The translations under genes were made by a program, and so were the position numbers. Shown here in pieces: positions 6,959 through 16,071 of a stretch of DNA of 32,728 nucleotides (the stretch's first letter is position 1; the number at the start of each line of letters is the position of its first letter). The notes under the pieces were generated by a model. It searched no databases. It worked only from the letters and a program-made list of their open reading frames with translations, and was not told the origin of the DNA. Source of the stretch: Hyphomicrobiales bacterium (GTDB lineage Bacteria > Pseudomonadota > Alphaproteobacteria > Rhizobiales > Rhizobiaceae); the NCBI GenBank assembly GCA_012842935.1, contig DUSC01000165.1:1-32728 (forward strand). The letters are read 5' to 3'.

Positions 6959-8764
6959 ATGGCCGAGGCGCCACCAGTCGAGGAAGTCAGGAAACGCAAG
7001 TCGCTGAAGCCGCTCGGCCGGCTGCTGCCCTATCTCGGACGCTACCGCGGCATGGTGGTGGCGGCGCTGTTCTTCCTGACGGTCGCCGCGGCGACGACGC
7101 TGACGCTGCCGCTCGCCGTGCGCCGCATGATCGACCACGGCTTCTCCGGCCAGGACTCGACCTTCATCGCCAACTACTTCTCCATGCTGGTGGTGATCGC
7201 CGCCGTGCTCGCGCTGGCGTCGGCCCTACGCTACTACTACGTCATCACGCTCGGCGAACGGGTCGTCGCCGACCTGCGCCGCGACGTCTTTTCCCACGTC
7301 ACCACGCTGTCGCCGGCCTTCTTCGACACGGCGCAGTCGGGCGAGATCGTCTCGAGGCTCGCCGCCGACACCACGCAGATCAAATCAGCGGTGGGGGCGA
7401 CCGCGTCGCTGGCGCTGCGCAACACGATCATGGGCATCGGCGCGCTGGGCATGATGGTGATCACCAGCCCGAAGCTGTCGGGCCTCGTCATCGCCGCGAT
7501 CCCCTTCATCGTTCTGCCGCTGGTCGCGTTCGGGCGCTCGGTCCGCCGCCGTTCGCGCAACGCGCAGGACACGCTGGCCAACGCCACGGCCTATGCCGGC
7601 GAGCAGATCGGCGCGGTGCGCACCCTGCAGGCTTTCACCAACGAGCGGCTCGTCATGGAGAAGTTCGCCGCCGCCGTCGAAAACGCCTTCCAGGCGGCGC
7701 GCGCCTCGGTGCTGGCGCGCGCGGTGCTCACCTTCTTCGCCATCTTCGCCGTTTTCTCGTCGGTCGTGGCCGTCCTGTGGTTCGGCTCGCGCGACGTGCT
7801 CGAAGGCACGATCTCGGCGGGGACGCTCGGCCAGTTCCTGCTCTATTCGGTCATCGCGGCCGGCGCGCTCGGCGCGCTCTCCGAGGTGTGGGGCGAGTTG
7901 AGCCAGGCGGCGGGCGCCACCGAAAGGCTCGCCGAACTGCTCGACGAGGTCCCGGCGATCGCCGCGCCGGCCTCGCCCAAGCCGCTGCCGGCGGATGCGA
8001 AAGGCGCGGTCGCCTTCCGCGACGTGCACTTCTCCTACCCGACGCGGCCCGATCGACCGGCGCTCCACGGGCTGAGCTTCTCGGTGAAGCCCGGCGAGAC
8101 GGTCGCCATCGTCGGTCCCTCAGGCGCGGGAAAGAGCACGGTGTTCAGTCTCATCCTGCGCTACTACGACCCGGTTTCCGGGACGGTCGAGATCGACGGC
8201 GTCGACCTGCGCGAGGCCGATCCCGAGGCGGTACGCCGGCGCATCGCCATCGTCCCGCAGGACACGATCGTGTTCGCCGCCACGGTGCGCGACAACATCG
8301 CCTTCGGCCGACCGGGCGCCAGCGACGCCGACATCGAGGCGGCGGCGCGCGCCGCGCGGGCCGACGAGTTCATCCGCAGGCTCGACCGCGGCTACGACAC
8401 GGAGGTCGGCGAGCGCGGCATCACGCTTTCGGGCGGCCAGCGCCAGCGCATCGCGATCGCCCGCGCCATCCTGCGCGACGCGCCGATCCTGCTTCTCGAC
8501 GAGGCGACGTCGGCCCTCGACGCCGAGAGCGAGAAGCTGGTGCAGTCGGCGCTGGAGCTGCTGATGCGGGGGCGTACGACGATCGTCATCGCTCACCGGC
8601 TGGCGACCGTGCTGAAGGCCGACCGCATCCTCGTCATGGACGATGGACGCATCGTCGAGGAAGGCACGCACCAGAGCCTGGTGGCGACGGGCGGCGTCTA
8701 TGCGCGCCTTGCGCGCCTGCAGTTCGACGCAGGGGTGGACGCCTACCGCGGGGCAGCGGAATAG
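6959..8764 (+). CDS. MsbA-like ABC exporter (fused permease and ATPase)
   Basis: A 601-residue half-transporter. Residues about 20-320 hold six membrane helices (for example [16 protein letters not shown] and [17 protein letters not shown]) with the type IV exporter pattern. Residues about 350-590 form the nucleotide-binding domain: Walker [10 protein letters not shown] (about 386), Q-loop VPQDT, signature LSGGQRQ (about 490), Walker [13 protein letters not shown] (about 510) and H-loop IVIAHRL. All catalytic residues are intact. It would work as a homodimer in the inner membrane, exporting lipid or another hydrophobic substrate; the substrate cannot be read from sequence. The start ATG at 6959 has a GGAAGGA-like ribosome binding site. 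Confidence 0.93.
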   Translation: MAEAPPVEEVRKRKSLKPLGRLLPYLGRYRGMVVAALFFLTVAAATTLTLPLAVRRMIDHGFSGQDSTFIANYFSMLVVIAAVLALASALRYYYVITLGERVVADLRRDVFSHVTTLSPAFFDTAQSGEIVSRLAADTTQIKSAVGATASLALRNTIMGIGALGMMVITSPKLSGLVIAAIPFIVLPLVAFGRSVRRRSRNAQDTLANATAYAGEQIGAVRTLQAFTNERLVMEKFAAAVENAFQAARASVLARAVLTFFAIFAVFSSVVAVLWFGSRDVLEGTISAGTLGQFLLYSVIAAGALGALSEVWGELSQAAGATERLAELLDEVPAIAAPASPKPLPADAKGAVAFRDVHFSYPTRPDRPALHGLSFSVKPGETVAIVGPSGAGKSTVFSLILRYYDPVSGTVEIDGVDLREADPEAVRRRIAIVPQDTIVFAATVRDNIAFGRPGASDADIEAAARAARADEFIRRLDRGYDTEVGERGITLSGGQRQRIAIARAILRDAPILLLDEATSALDAESEKLVQSALELLMRGRTTIVIAHRLATVLKADRILVMDDGRIVEEGTHQSLVATGGVYARLARLQFDAGVDAYRGAAE

Positions 8765-8789
8765 GCGGCAGGATGGCCGGCCGCCCGGT

Positions 8790-9710
8790 TCACGGCCGGG
8801 TCGACGCGGCTTCCTCGACGATCCAGTCGCGAAACGCCGCGATCCGCGGATCGCCGGCAGACGCTTCGGGATAGACGACGAAATAGGCGAATTCCGGCGG
8901 GATCCGGATACCGAGCTCGAAGGGCCGCACGAGCCTGCCCTCCGACAGGTCGTTCGCCACCATGGCGAAGTCTGCCAGCGCCACGGCGCTGCCGTCGATC
9001 GCAGCCTGCACGGCGTCGCCGGACGTGCCGAAGACGACGGTCCTGCTGTCGTCGAAATCGTCGATACCGGCGGCCGCCATCCACATGCGCCAGTTCGGCC
9101 AGGTCACGCCCTGGCGCGACCATTCGATATGCACCAGCGTATGCTTCATGAGATCGCGCGGCTCGGCGAGCGGCAGGCCCGACTTCAGGAGCCGGGGGCT
9201 GCATACGGGGATGATGACGTTGTCGAACAGCCGGTGCGCGCGGAGCCCGGGATAGCGGCCGGTGCCGAAACGGATGGCGACGTCCACGTCGTCCTGGTCG
9301 AAATCGCGCAGTTCGTAGCTGATGTCGAAGCGAAGCTCGATGCCGGGATGGATGGCGCTGAAGCGCTCGACGCGGCGCATCAGCCATTTCGAGGCGAACT
9401 GCGCGTCGGCCGTCACCTTCAGCACCGAAAGCCCGCGCGACAGCTTGCGCGCCCTGGCCGCGGCCCGGCTGACGAGGTCGAGCGCCTCGCCCGCGGCCTC
9501 GACGAGCAGCCGACCGGCTTCGGTCAGACGCATCGTGCGGCTCGTCCGATGGAAGATCACGACGCCGAGCTGGTCCTCGATCTCCTTCACCTGGTAGCTC
9601 ACGGCGGCCGGTGTCAGGCGGAGTTCGTCCGCGGCGCGCGTGAAGTTCAGGTGCCGGCCCGCCGATTCCAGCGTCCTCAGCGCCCGCGTGCCGGGGAAGG
9701 TGCGGTCCAT
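8790..9710 (-). CDS. LysR-family regulator, GcvA-like
   Basis: A 306-residue LysR-type regulator. The N-terminal winged helix-turn-helix reads ALRTLESAGRHLNFTRAADE and AVSYQVKEIEDQLGV, followed by FHRTSRTMRLTEAGRLL. The effector domain has the GcvA-type features DVDVAIRFGTGRYPGL and CSPRLLKSGLPL. GcvA-type LysR proteins respond to small metabolites and often control a divergently transcribed neighbour; here that is the DUF1127-like gene at 9835. The ligand is unknown. The protein is of normal length and looks intact. Confidence 0.9.
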   Translation of the reverse strand: MDRTFPGTRALRTLESAGRHLNFTRAADELRLTPAAVSYQVKEIEDQLGVVIFHRTSRTMRLTEAGRLLVEAAGEALDLVSRAAARARKLSRGLSVLKVTADAQFASKWLMRRVERFSAIHPGIELRFDISYELRDFDQDDVDVAIRFGTGRYPGLRAHRLFDNVIIPVCSPRLLKSGLPLAEPRDLMKHTLVHIEWSRQGVTWPNWRMWMAAAGIDDFDDSRTVVFGTSGDAVQAAIDGSAVALADFAMVANDLSEGRLVRPFELGIRIPPEFAYFVVYPEASAGDPRIAAFRDWIVEEAASTRP

Positions 9711-9834
9711 CGATTTTCAAAATTCGCTTGACGATCATCCAAGAATTACTCGTTTCCTCTTTTTCTTTCAACGCGGCATTCTGACTTCATTCGAGATTCC
9801 ATCAAATCCGGCTTGAGCCGCGGCGGAGACCAGC
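9711..9834. promoter_or_regulatory. divergent promoter region between LysR and DUF1127-like genes
   Basis: This 124-base spacer is AT-richer than its surroundings and contains TTTTCAAAATTCGCTTGACG, where CTTGAC is a good alphaproteobacterial -35 element for the right-hand gene. LysR regulators usually bind such divergent spacers at a T-N11-A site. I do not see a single perfect one. Confidence 0.4.
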
Positions 9835-10113
9835 ATGGCTGACATCCTTCTTTCCAACGAGCCGTCACCCTCCCGGTTGGGCGCACTGCGGGATTGGCTG
9901 CGCCAGGCCCGCGTTGCCGCCACGCTCACCCGGCCGGCGCCGCAATCGCTTCCCGACCACCTGCTGCGCGACATCGGCGTCGAACCGGCCGAATGGAATG
10001 CGGCGACGGGCGGCCGCGCCGGCCCGCTTGCCGCGCAGGGGATCGACCAGCCGACCCGCCTCGGCCTGCTCGACCTCGGCTGGCAGCCGCCACGCCCGCC
10101 GCGCCGGCGCTGA
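9835..10113 (+). CDS. DUF1127-like small protein
   Basis: A 92-residue basic protein whose middle, residues about 38-54, reads LPDHLLRDIGVEPAEW. This matches the C-terminal half of the DUF1127 motif (LxDxxLxDIGL plus an acidic/Arg tail). It starts 10 bases after a GGAGACC ribosome binding site. DUF1127 proteins are short (about 45-75 residues); some in rhizobia act in phosphate/carbon metabolism or RNA binding, but this relative is longer and divergent. The C-terminus is arginine/proline-rich (PPRPPRRR). The divergent LysR gene is its probable regulator, by position. Confidence 0.7.
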   Translation: MADILLSNEPSPSRLGALRDWLRQARVAATLTRPAPQSLPDHLLRDIGVEPAEWNAATGGRAGPLAAQGIDQPTRLGLLDLGWQPPRPPRRR

Positions 10114-10213
10114 TCTCCTCCGCGCCCGGCGGCCAGTTCGAGCCTTGCGCCCGCATCGCCCCCTCGCGCAGACTGGCCCTGCGGCGCGGCCCCTGTCGCC
10201 GCGGGAGACATCC

Positions 10214-10567
10214 ATGCTGGCAACCATACTGACCGGGCTCGTCGCGGCCATCCACGTCTACATCGTCATTCTCGAGATGGTGCTTTGGGAAAAGCCCGCC
10301 GGGAGGCGCGCCTTCGGCACGACCGCGGAGTTCGCCGCGGCGACGAGAGTGCTCGCCGCCAACCAGGGCCTCTACAACGGTTTTCTCGCCGCCGGCCTGA
10401 TCTGGGGTCTGTGGCTCGGCGCGGAAGGCTTCGCCGTGAAGACTTTCTTCCTCGTATGCGTCGCGGTGGCCGGCCTGTTCGGCGCGGCGACGGCGAGCCG
10501 CAAGATCCTTTACATTCAGACTGCGCCGGCGGTGCTCGCGCTCGCGGCGCTGTGGCTCGGCTGGTAA
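10214..10567 (+). CDS. DUF1304-family membrane protein
   Basis: A 117-residue protein with four predicted membrane helices and the DUF1304 pattern: MLATILTGLVAAIHVYIVIL with a conserved His, then EMVLWEKPAGRRAFGT, LAANQGLYNGFLAAGL, and a C-terminal hydrophobic helix. The function is unknown; it is an inner-membrane protein by composition. GGGAGA upstream of the ATG is a good ribosome binding site. It converges with the MotB-like gene 16 bases downstream. Confidence 0.88.
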   Translation: MLATILTGLVAAIHVYIVILEMVLWEKPAGRRAFGTTAEFAAATRVLAANQGLYNGFLAAGLIWGLWLGAEGFAVKTFFLVCVAVAGLFGAATASRKILYIQTAPAVLALAALWLGW

Positions 10568-10583
10568 CCCGGACGGACGCCGG

Positions 10584-11615
10584 TCAGCGCTCGGTCAGCT
10601 TGAGCTCGATGCGCCGGTTCTTCGCGCGCGCCTCGTCCGTGTCGCTCGGATCGAGCGGCTGGAATTCGCCGAAGCCGGCGGCGACGAGCCGGTTGGCCGG
10701 GACGCCGTTCTCGATCAGGTACTTCACAACCGAGGTGGCGCGCGCCGAGGACAGCTCCCAGTTGTCCCGGTAGCGGCCGGTTCCGGAGAGCGGGCGGTTG
10801 TCGGTATGGCCGTCGACGCGCAGCACCCAGTTGATCTCCGGCGGGATTTCGCGCTGCAGCTCGATGATCGCTTCGGCGAGCTTCTTCATCTCGACCCGGC
10901 CGGCGTCGTTGATGACCTCCGACCCCGACGGGAACAGCACCTCGGACTGGAAGACGAAGCGGTCGCCGACGATGCGGATGTTCTCGCGGTCGGACAGGAT
11001 CTCGCGCAGGCGGCCAAAGAAGTCGGAGCGGTAACGGTTGAGTTCCTGCACGCGCTGGGCCAGCGCCACGTTCAGCCGGCGGCCGAGGTCGGCGATCTTA
11101 GTGTTGGACTCGCGATCGCGCTGCTCGGCCGCGTCGAGGGCGGTCTCGAGCGCGGCGATCTGGCGGCGGAGCGCGGCGATCTGCTGGTTGAGCAGCTCGA
11201 CCTGCGAGAGCGCGCGCTGGCTGATCTCGCGCTGGCTGTCGAGTTCTCCGCTCAACGCGCCGATGCGTGCCGCCGCCTCGGCGTCGGCGCCGGCACCCCG
11301 CGCCAGCAGCTGCTCGAGCCGCGATCGCTCCGTCTCGGAGGCGTCGAGCGAAGCCTGGAGGTTGAGGAGCTGGTCCTGCGCGTCCTGGGTGTTCGAGCGC
11401 TCGAGCGCCAGCAGCTGGGTCAGCTCGTTGATCTGCGAGTTGAGCCTGTTCAGCACCTCGTCCTTGCCCGAGATCTCGCGGCTGAGCAGGAACTGCGCCA
11501 GCACGAATACCGACAGCAGGAACATGATGGCGAGCAGCAACGTCGACAGGGCGTCGACGAAGCCCGGCCAGTAGTCGACCCGCCGGTCGGAGCGGCGCGC
11601 GCGTGCCAGAGCCAT
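10584..11615 (-). CDS. MotB/OmpA-like peptidoglycan-binding protein
   Basis: A 343-residue protein with three parts. An N-terminal membrane helix, YWPGFVDALSTLLLAIMFLL, carries Asp21 in the MotB/TolR/ExbD proton-site position. A long coiled coil follows (residues about 50-185, heptads rich in Leu/Gln/Glu). The C-terminal OmpA-like domain (about 215-343) has LRVDGHTDNRPL, NWELSSARATSVVKYL and NRRIELKL, expected to bind peptidoglycan. Its start overlaps the stop of the upstream MotA/TolQ-like gene by one base. Together they resemble a proton-driven stator unit, but there are no flagellar genes nearby and the coiled coil is much longer than in MotB. The role is unknown; envelope or cell-division work is plausible. 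Confidence 0.88.
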   Translation of the reverse strand: MALARARRSDRRVDYWPGFVDALSTLLLAIMFLLSVFVLAQFLLSREISGKDEVLNRLNSQINELTQLLALERSNTQDAQDQLLNLQASLDASETERSRLEQLLARGAGADAEAAARIGALSGELDSQREISQRALSQVELLNQQIAALRRQIAALETALDAAEQRDRESNTKIADLGRRLNVALAQRVQELNRYRSDFFGRLREILSDRENIRIVGDRFVFQSEVLFPSGSEVINDAGRVEMKKLAEAIIELQREIPPEINWVLRVDGHTDNRPLSGTGRYRDNWELSSARATSVVKYLIENGVPANRLVAAGFGEFQPLDPSDTDEARAKNRRIELKLTER

Positions 11616-12634
11616 CAGGGACGGTCCTGCTTCTTCAGGGCGTCGGCGATCTTGTCGAGCGTGCGGCGCATCGCCTTCTGCTCCTCCGACTGCGCCTCGA
11701 CCCAGTCGCGCATCAGCTGCTGCTCGTTGCGCATGTTCTTGACGAGGCCGGAGATGCCGTCGGCCAGGTTGGCCATGGCGGTTGCGACGCGCTGGCTGGA
11801 GCCGCCGCCTTCCTGGATGCTGCGCAGCCTCTCGGAGAGCGCGCGTACCTCTTCCGCGGTGCCGGCCTTCGACGGATCGACGGCGATGTCGGACGACAGG
11901 TCGGTGACCGACGACAGCCAGTTCTCGAGCTCGGTGTAGAACCTTGTCTGCGCGCGTCCCGCCTGAAGATCGAGGAAGCCGACCACCAGCGAGCCGGCGA
12001 GACCGAACAGCGACGAGGAGAAGGCCGTGCCCATGCCGCTCAGCGGCGCGGCGAGGCCGGACTTCAGCGCTTCCAGCACGTCGTTGGCGTCGCCCGAACC
12101 GGGGTCGAGCGAGCTGATCGTGTCGCCGATGGAGCCGATCGTCTGGAGCAGGCCCCAGAAGGTGCCGAGCAGGCCGAGGAAGACGAGCAGGCCGGTGAGA
12201 TAGCGCGTGATGTCGCGCGTCTCGTCGAGGCGGGTGGCGATCGAATCGAGGATCGAGCGCATCGAGCTCGTGGACAGGGCCATCGAGGCGGAGCGGCCGA
12301 GCAGGGCCTTCATCGGCGCCAGCAGGACAGGCTCGACGCTCTCCGATCCGGCACGGAAGGAGTTCACCCAGCGGATCTCGCGGAACAGCCGGATCACCTG
12401 GAGGAAGGCGAGCAGGACGCCGACGAAGAGCACACCGAGGATCAGGCCGTTGAGGCCGGGATTGGTGGAGAACGCCGCCGATATCTGGCGGTAGAGGATG
12501 GCCGAGATGAAGCCGGCGATGGCCAGGAAAACCAGCATCGACAGGAGGAAGACCTGCGGGCTCGACAGCTTGTGCGGATCGTAGCCGGATTCGCCTACGA
12601 CCGCGTCCGACCCGAAAGCCCTGAGAAATGCCAT
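11615..12634 (-). CDS. MotA/TolQ/ExbB-family channel protein
   Basis: A 339-residue inner-membrane protein. TM1 is near residues 28-50 (VFLLSMLVFLAIAGF), TM2 near 64-82, and the two family-defining helices lie around 145-165 (LVFLGLLGTFWGLLQTIGSI) and 195-225 (PLSGMGTAFSSSLFGLAGSL). The last 100 residues form a cytoplasmic helical tail with coiled-coil character, unlike TolQ, which ends soon after its last helix. It is the first gene of a two-gene operon with the MotB/OmpA-like gene, overlapping by one base (ATGA-type junction). By homology it would form the ring around a MotB-like dimer. Confidence 0.88.
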   Translation of the reverse strand: MAFLRAFGSDAVVGESGYDPHKLSSPQVFLLSMLVFLAIAGFISAILYRQISAAFSTNPGLNGLILGVLFVGVLLAFLQVIRLFREIRWVNSFRAGSESVEPVLLAPMKALLGRSASMALSTSSMRSILDSIATRLDETRDITRYLTGLLVFLGLLGTFWGLLQTIGSIGDTISSLDPGSGDANDVLEALKSGLAAPLSGMGTAFSSSLFGLAGSLVVGFLDLQAGRAQTRFYTELENWLSSVTDLSSDIAVDPSKAGTAEEVRALSERLRSIQEGGGSSQRVATAMANLADGISGLVKNMRNEQQLMRDWVEAQSEEQKAMRRTLDKIADALKKQDRP

Positions 12635-12746
12635 TCCTGCGCCTCGACCCGATCCGACCCCATCTTCGCCCGCGACTCTAATCGGAATTGTGACGAAATT
12701 GAAAGTCGCGGCCGGCCGTCGGCCGGCGCCGGCGAAATTGCCGGGA

Positions 12747-13445
12747 TCAGAGGCGATCGATGACCAGCGTGTTCATCACCGCGGCGAGATGAAGCCCGGC
12801 GGCGACGACGACGAAGCCGTGCCACACCGCATTCTGGAATCGCAGGCTGTGCCAGGCATGGAAGACGACGCCGGCCGTGTAGACGGCCCCGCCGGCGACG
12901 ATGAACCAGAGCGTCGAGGCGGGAAGCGCCTCCATCAGCGGCCGGGCGAAGACGACACCGCTCCAGCCGATCAGGATGTAGAAGCCGATGGCGACGCGGT
13001 CGAGCCGGCCGGGGAAGGCGAGCTTCACCGCGATGCCGACCGCGGCCAGCCCCCACACGAGGCCGATCATGACGGCCGCCGTCGAGCCGTCGTCGAGCTG
13101 GGCGAGGAACGGCGTGTAGGTTCCGGCGATCAGCAGGTAGATCGCCGAGTGGTCGAGGCGGCGCAGGATCCACTTCGCCCGCGAGATCGGCCACTGGTTG
13201 TAGACCAGCGAGATCGACAGCGCCGCGAGCAGCGACAGCACGTAGAACACGGCCGCGACGTATTCGCCGGGCGCGGCATAGAGGGCGGCGAAGGCGAGCA
13301 GGATCGAACCGGCGGACAGCGCGCCGACGATCCCGACGCCGTGGACGATGCCATCGGCGATGCGCTCGGCCCTGGAATAATAGAAGCGCCCGGCAAAGGG
13401 CACGTCGGGTCGCGGTCGCGGCATGTGGCGCGGGGTCTCGTTCAT
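12747..13445 (-). CDS. hemolysin III / PAQR-family membrane protein
   Basis: A 232-residue protein with seven hydrophobic segments and the PAQR/HlyIII motifs: ADGIVHGVGIVGAL near residue 30, DHSAIYLLIAGTYTPF in the middle, FHAWHSLRFQNAVWHGFVV near the C-terminus. The conserved His/Ser/Asp residues form a zinc site in this superfamily, which includes ceramidase-like hydrolases. The bacterial role is not established despite the historical name. The gene stands alone; the upstream gene on the same strand ends 76 bases away. Confidence 0.9.
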   Translation of the reverse strand: MNETPRHMPRPRPDVPFAGRFYYSRAERIADGIVHGVGIVGALSAGSILLAFAALYAAPGEYVAAVFYVLSLLAALSISLVYNQWPISRAKWILRRLDHSAIYLLIAGTYTPFLAQLDDGSTAAVMIGLVWGLAAVGIAVKLAFPGRLDRVAIGFYILIGWSGVVFARPLMEALPASTLWFIVAGGAVYTAGVVFHAWHSLRFQNAVWHGFVVVAAGLHLAAVMNTLVIDRL

Positions 13446-13521
13446 GCGGTGGCCGCTATAGAACCAACGCGACGCAAAGATGACAACCCGCGCGCCGCCG
13501 CGGCGATCACCCTGCGTGAAA

Positions 13522-14322
13522 TCAGCGCGGGGGGAGCGGCTTCTTCACCGTCTTCAGGAGCACCTTGTGGATCGCCTCGTTGCCGGCGACGATGGTGCCC
13601 TTGCCGAACATGTCGTTGCCGCCGTCGAGATCGGTGACGAAGCCGCCGGCCTCGCGAATCAGCAGGATGCCCGCGGCCATGTCCCACGGCGACAGTTGCG
13701 ATTCCCAGAAGCCGTCGAGGCGGCCGGCGGCGACATAGGCGAGGTCGAGCGCGGCGGAACCGATGCGGCGTATGCCGGACACTTCGGCCATGACGTGGCG
13801 CAGCTCGATCAGATAGTTGCCGTGATGGCCGCGGCCGAGGTGGGGCACGCCGGTGCCGATGACCGAATCAGAGAGCCTGGTGCGGCCGGCGACGCGCAGG
13901 CGGCGATCGTTCAGGAAGGCGCCGCCGCCGCGTTCCGCGGTGTAGAGCTCGTCCATTGCCGGGTTGTAGACGAGACCGGCAACGAGCTGTCCCTGGCGCT
14001 CGAGCGCGATGGAGACGGAGAACATCGGCAAGCCGTGGAGAAAGTTCGTCGTGCCGTCGAGCGGATCGACGATCCAGCGGTGCTGCGGGTCCTCGCCCTC
14101 GACGATGCCGCGCTCCTCCATGAGGAAGGAATAGCCCGGCCGCGCCCTGGACAGTTCGGCGTAGATGATCTCCTCGGCCCTGCGGTCGGCCTGGCTGACA
14201 TAGTCGCCGGGGCCCTTGAGCGAGACCTGCAGGTTCTGCACCTCGCCGAAGTCGCGCGCCAGCGAGCGGCCGGCCTTCATCGCGGCCTGAACCATGACGT
14301 TGATGATCGCTGAACGGGCCAT
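13522..14322 (-). CDS. suhB: inositol monophosphatase family protein (SuhB-like)
   Basis: A 266-residue Mg-dependent phosphatase of the FIG superfamily, hydrolysing inositol-1-phosphate or related sugar phosphates in the cytoplasm. The metal motifs are complete: FLMEERG (first Glu pair), WIVDPLDGTTNF (residues about 83-94) and LSPWDMAAGILL (about 210-221). Start MARSAIINVMVQAAMKAGR is typical for alphaproteobacterial SuhB. It is followed on the same strand by the hemolysin III gene and preceded by efp. Confidence 0.92.
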   Translation of the reverse strand: MARSAIINVMVQAAMKAGRSLARDFGEVQNLQVSLKGPGDYVSQADRRAEEIIYAELSRARPGYSFLMEERGIVEGEDPQHRWIVDPLDGTTNFLHGLPMFSVSIALERQGQLVAGLVYNPAMDELYTAERGGGAFLNDRRLRVAGRTRLSDSVIGTGVPHLGRGHHGNYLIELRHVMAEVSGIRRIGSAALDLAYVAAGRLDGFWESQLSPWDMAAGILLIREAGGFVTDLDGGNDMFGKGTIVAGNEAIHKVLLKTVKKPLPPR

Positions 14323-14455
14323 CGGCGTTCCTCGGCAGTCGGCAGTGGGCGGTCGGCGGCCGGATTCGCGTCAAACCCGATGCTCTCCGACCTGCCGCAG
14401 CAGGAAAATCCGTTGGCGAACCGGCTGCCGACGGCCGGATGCCAACTTGCGCGCG

Positions 14456-15022
14456 TCAGTCGGCGCGACGGACGTAGGTGATCTCGTTGGTGTCGACGAC
14501 GACGCGCTCGCCGGCCGAGATGAACGGCGGCACCAGCAAGCGGATGCCGTTCTCCAGCACAGCCGGCTTGTAGGACGACGCGGCGGTCTGGCCCTTCACG
14601 ACCGGATCGGCCTCGGTGATGGTGAGCACGACCGTGTCGGGGAGCGAGATGCCGATCGGCTTCTCCTCGTAGAGCTCGACGGTCACCTTCATGCCGTCCT
14701 GCAGGAACGCGGCGCGGTCGCCGACGAAGTCCTTGTTGAGCTCGAGCTGCTCGTAGGTCTCGGTGTCCATGAACACCAGCGCATCGCCCTGCTCGTAGAG
14801 GAAGGTGTAGTCCTTCTGTTCGAGCCGCACCTTCTCGACCGTCTCGGCGGCGCGGAAGCGCTCGTTGAGCTTGGTGCCGTTGATCAGGTTCTTCAGCTCG
14901 ACCTGGTTGTAGGCGCCGCCCTTGCCGGGCTTCACCGCGTTCGTCTTGACCGCCACCCACAGGCTGCCATCGTGTTCGATGACGTTGCCGGGACGGATTT
15001 CGTTGCCGTTGATCTTGGCCAT
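14456..15022 (-). CDS. efp: translation elongation factor P
   Basis: A 188-residue EF-P, which binds between the P and E sites and speeds peptide-bond formation at polyproline stretches. The start [19 protein letters not shown] is canonical; the frame stays open 21 codons upstream, but ATG 15022 follows a GGAAGACA ribosome binding site. The modification loop reads [12 protein letters not shown], so the tip residue is Lys34 and would need beta-lysylation by EpmA/EpmB; those genes are not in this window. The third OB domain ends [19 protein letters not shown]. Confidence 0.97.
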   Translation of the reverse strand: MAKINGNEIRPGNVIEHDGSLWVAVKTNAVKPGKGGAYNQVELKNLINGTKLNERFRAAETVEKVRLEQKDYTFLYEQGDALVFMDTETYEQLELNKDFVGDRAAFLQDGMKVTVELYEEKPIGISLPDTVVLTITEADPVVKGQTAASSYKPAVLENGIRLLVPPFISAGERVVVDTNEITYVRRAD

Positions 15023-15113
15023 GGAGTTGTCTTCCGGAAGAGATTTTTCGCCGGAGCGGCGAATTCGCGGCCCCCAAGACCACAAAACGCCCGCAGAGGC
15101 AAGAGAGCGCGGC

Positions 15114-16067
15114 TCAGCGCAGGCGGTTCGCCCGCTGCAGCGCGGTGTGGATCTCCTCGTCGGTCAGCCCGTTCATGAAGTCTTCGAGTTGCGGGTCGGT
15201 GAGGCCGGCACGGCGGGCGAGGATGTACCAGGCCGCCGCGAAGATGGAGTCGGGATCGGTACCGATGCCGTTGAGATAGAGCCTCGCGACACGCGCCTGG
15301 GCAGCGACGTTGCCGGCTTCGGCAACCCGCTTGAGGATGCGGAAGCCCTGCTTCTCGTCGCGCGGACCGCCGCGACCCTCGATCATCCAGGTACCGAGGT
15401 CGAGCTGGGCGGTGTCGAAGTTCTGCATCGCCGCGAGACCGAGCCATCGCCTGGCCTCCGCGTCGTCGTGCGGGCGCCCGCCGAGGCCCTGCGCGTAGAC
15501 CTGCGCCATGGCGTACTGCGCGTCCGCCAATCCCGCCTTCGCCGCGCGCTCGTAGTAGCCGACCGCGCGCTCGAGGCCCTTCGGACCCGGATCGAGGTCG
15601 ATCACCAGCTGGGCGAAGTTGAACTGGGCGAGCACGTTGCCGGCTTCGGCCGCCGCCTCCATCAGCGCGTAGGCCTGGCGCTTGTCCTTCGCGACGAAAC
15701 GTCCGTCGAGCAGCAGCAGCGCGTACTGGAACTGCGCTTCGGGATCGCCGCCCTCGGCGGCGCGCTCGTACCATTTCGCCGCTTCGCGCTCGTCGCGGCG
15801 CACGCCGAGGCCGCGCGCCAGTATTTCGGCGGCGAGGGTCTGCGCCGGCACGTCGCCCTGCCTGGCGCGTTCGAGCGCGAGGTTGAGGGCCGTGCGGTAG
15901 AGCCCGCGCTGGTAGGCGCCGTAGGCGGCGTCCAGCTTCTTGGTGAAGCGCGCCGGATCGATGTCGGCCGAAGCAGTTCCCGGCCGGTCGCCGTCGGTCG
16001 CCGCCGCGGCGCCGGCTGCGGCCAGGAGCGCGAGGGCGGAAAGGACGGCCAGGGCAGGGCGCTTCAT
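15114..16067 (-). CDS. exported Sel1-repeat protein
   Basis: A 317-residue protein with a signal peptide ([19 protein letters not shown]... cleaved near Ala-Ala-Ala around residue 25) followed by about six Sel1-like repeats between residues 50 and 290. Examples are [60 protein letters not shown] and [20 protein letters not shown]. Sel1 repeats are protein-binding alpha/alpha solenoids. The protein is likely periplasmic and its partner is unknown. The frame is open upstream, but ATG 16067 starts the signal peptide. It begins 4 bases after the ThiE-like gene ends, so the two are co-transcribed. Confidence 0.88.
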   Translation of the reverse strand: MKRPALAVLSALALLAAAGAAAATDGDRPGTASADIDPARFTKKLDAAYGAYQRGLYRTALNLALERARQGDVPAQTLAAEILARGLGVRRDEREAAKWYERAAEGGDPEAQFQYALLLLDGRFVAKDKRQAYALMEAAAEAGNVLAQFNFAQLVIDLDPGPKGLERAVGYYERAAKAGLADAQYAMAQVYAQGLGGRPHDDAEARRWLGLAAMQNFDTAQLDLGTWMIEGRGGPRDEKQGFRILKRVAEAGNVAAQARVARLYLNGIGTDPDSIFAAAWYILARRAGLTDPQLEDFMNGLTDEEIHTALQRANRLR

Positions 16068-16071
16068 GCAG

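Noticed and set aside
10584-12634. Zorya anti-phage system (ZorA/ZorB)
   Set aside because: The two proteins have a similar layout, but no ZorC, ZorD or ZorE partner follows; the flanking genes are housekeeping.
11603-12763. 386-codon plus-strand frame antisense to the MotA-like gene
   Set aside because: It is the shadow of a well-supported gene with membrane motifs; the product is Glu/Arg-rich with no recognisable motif.
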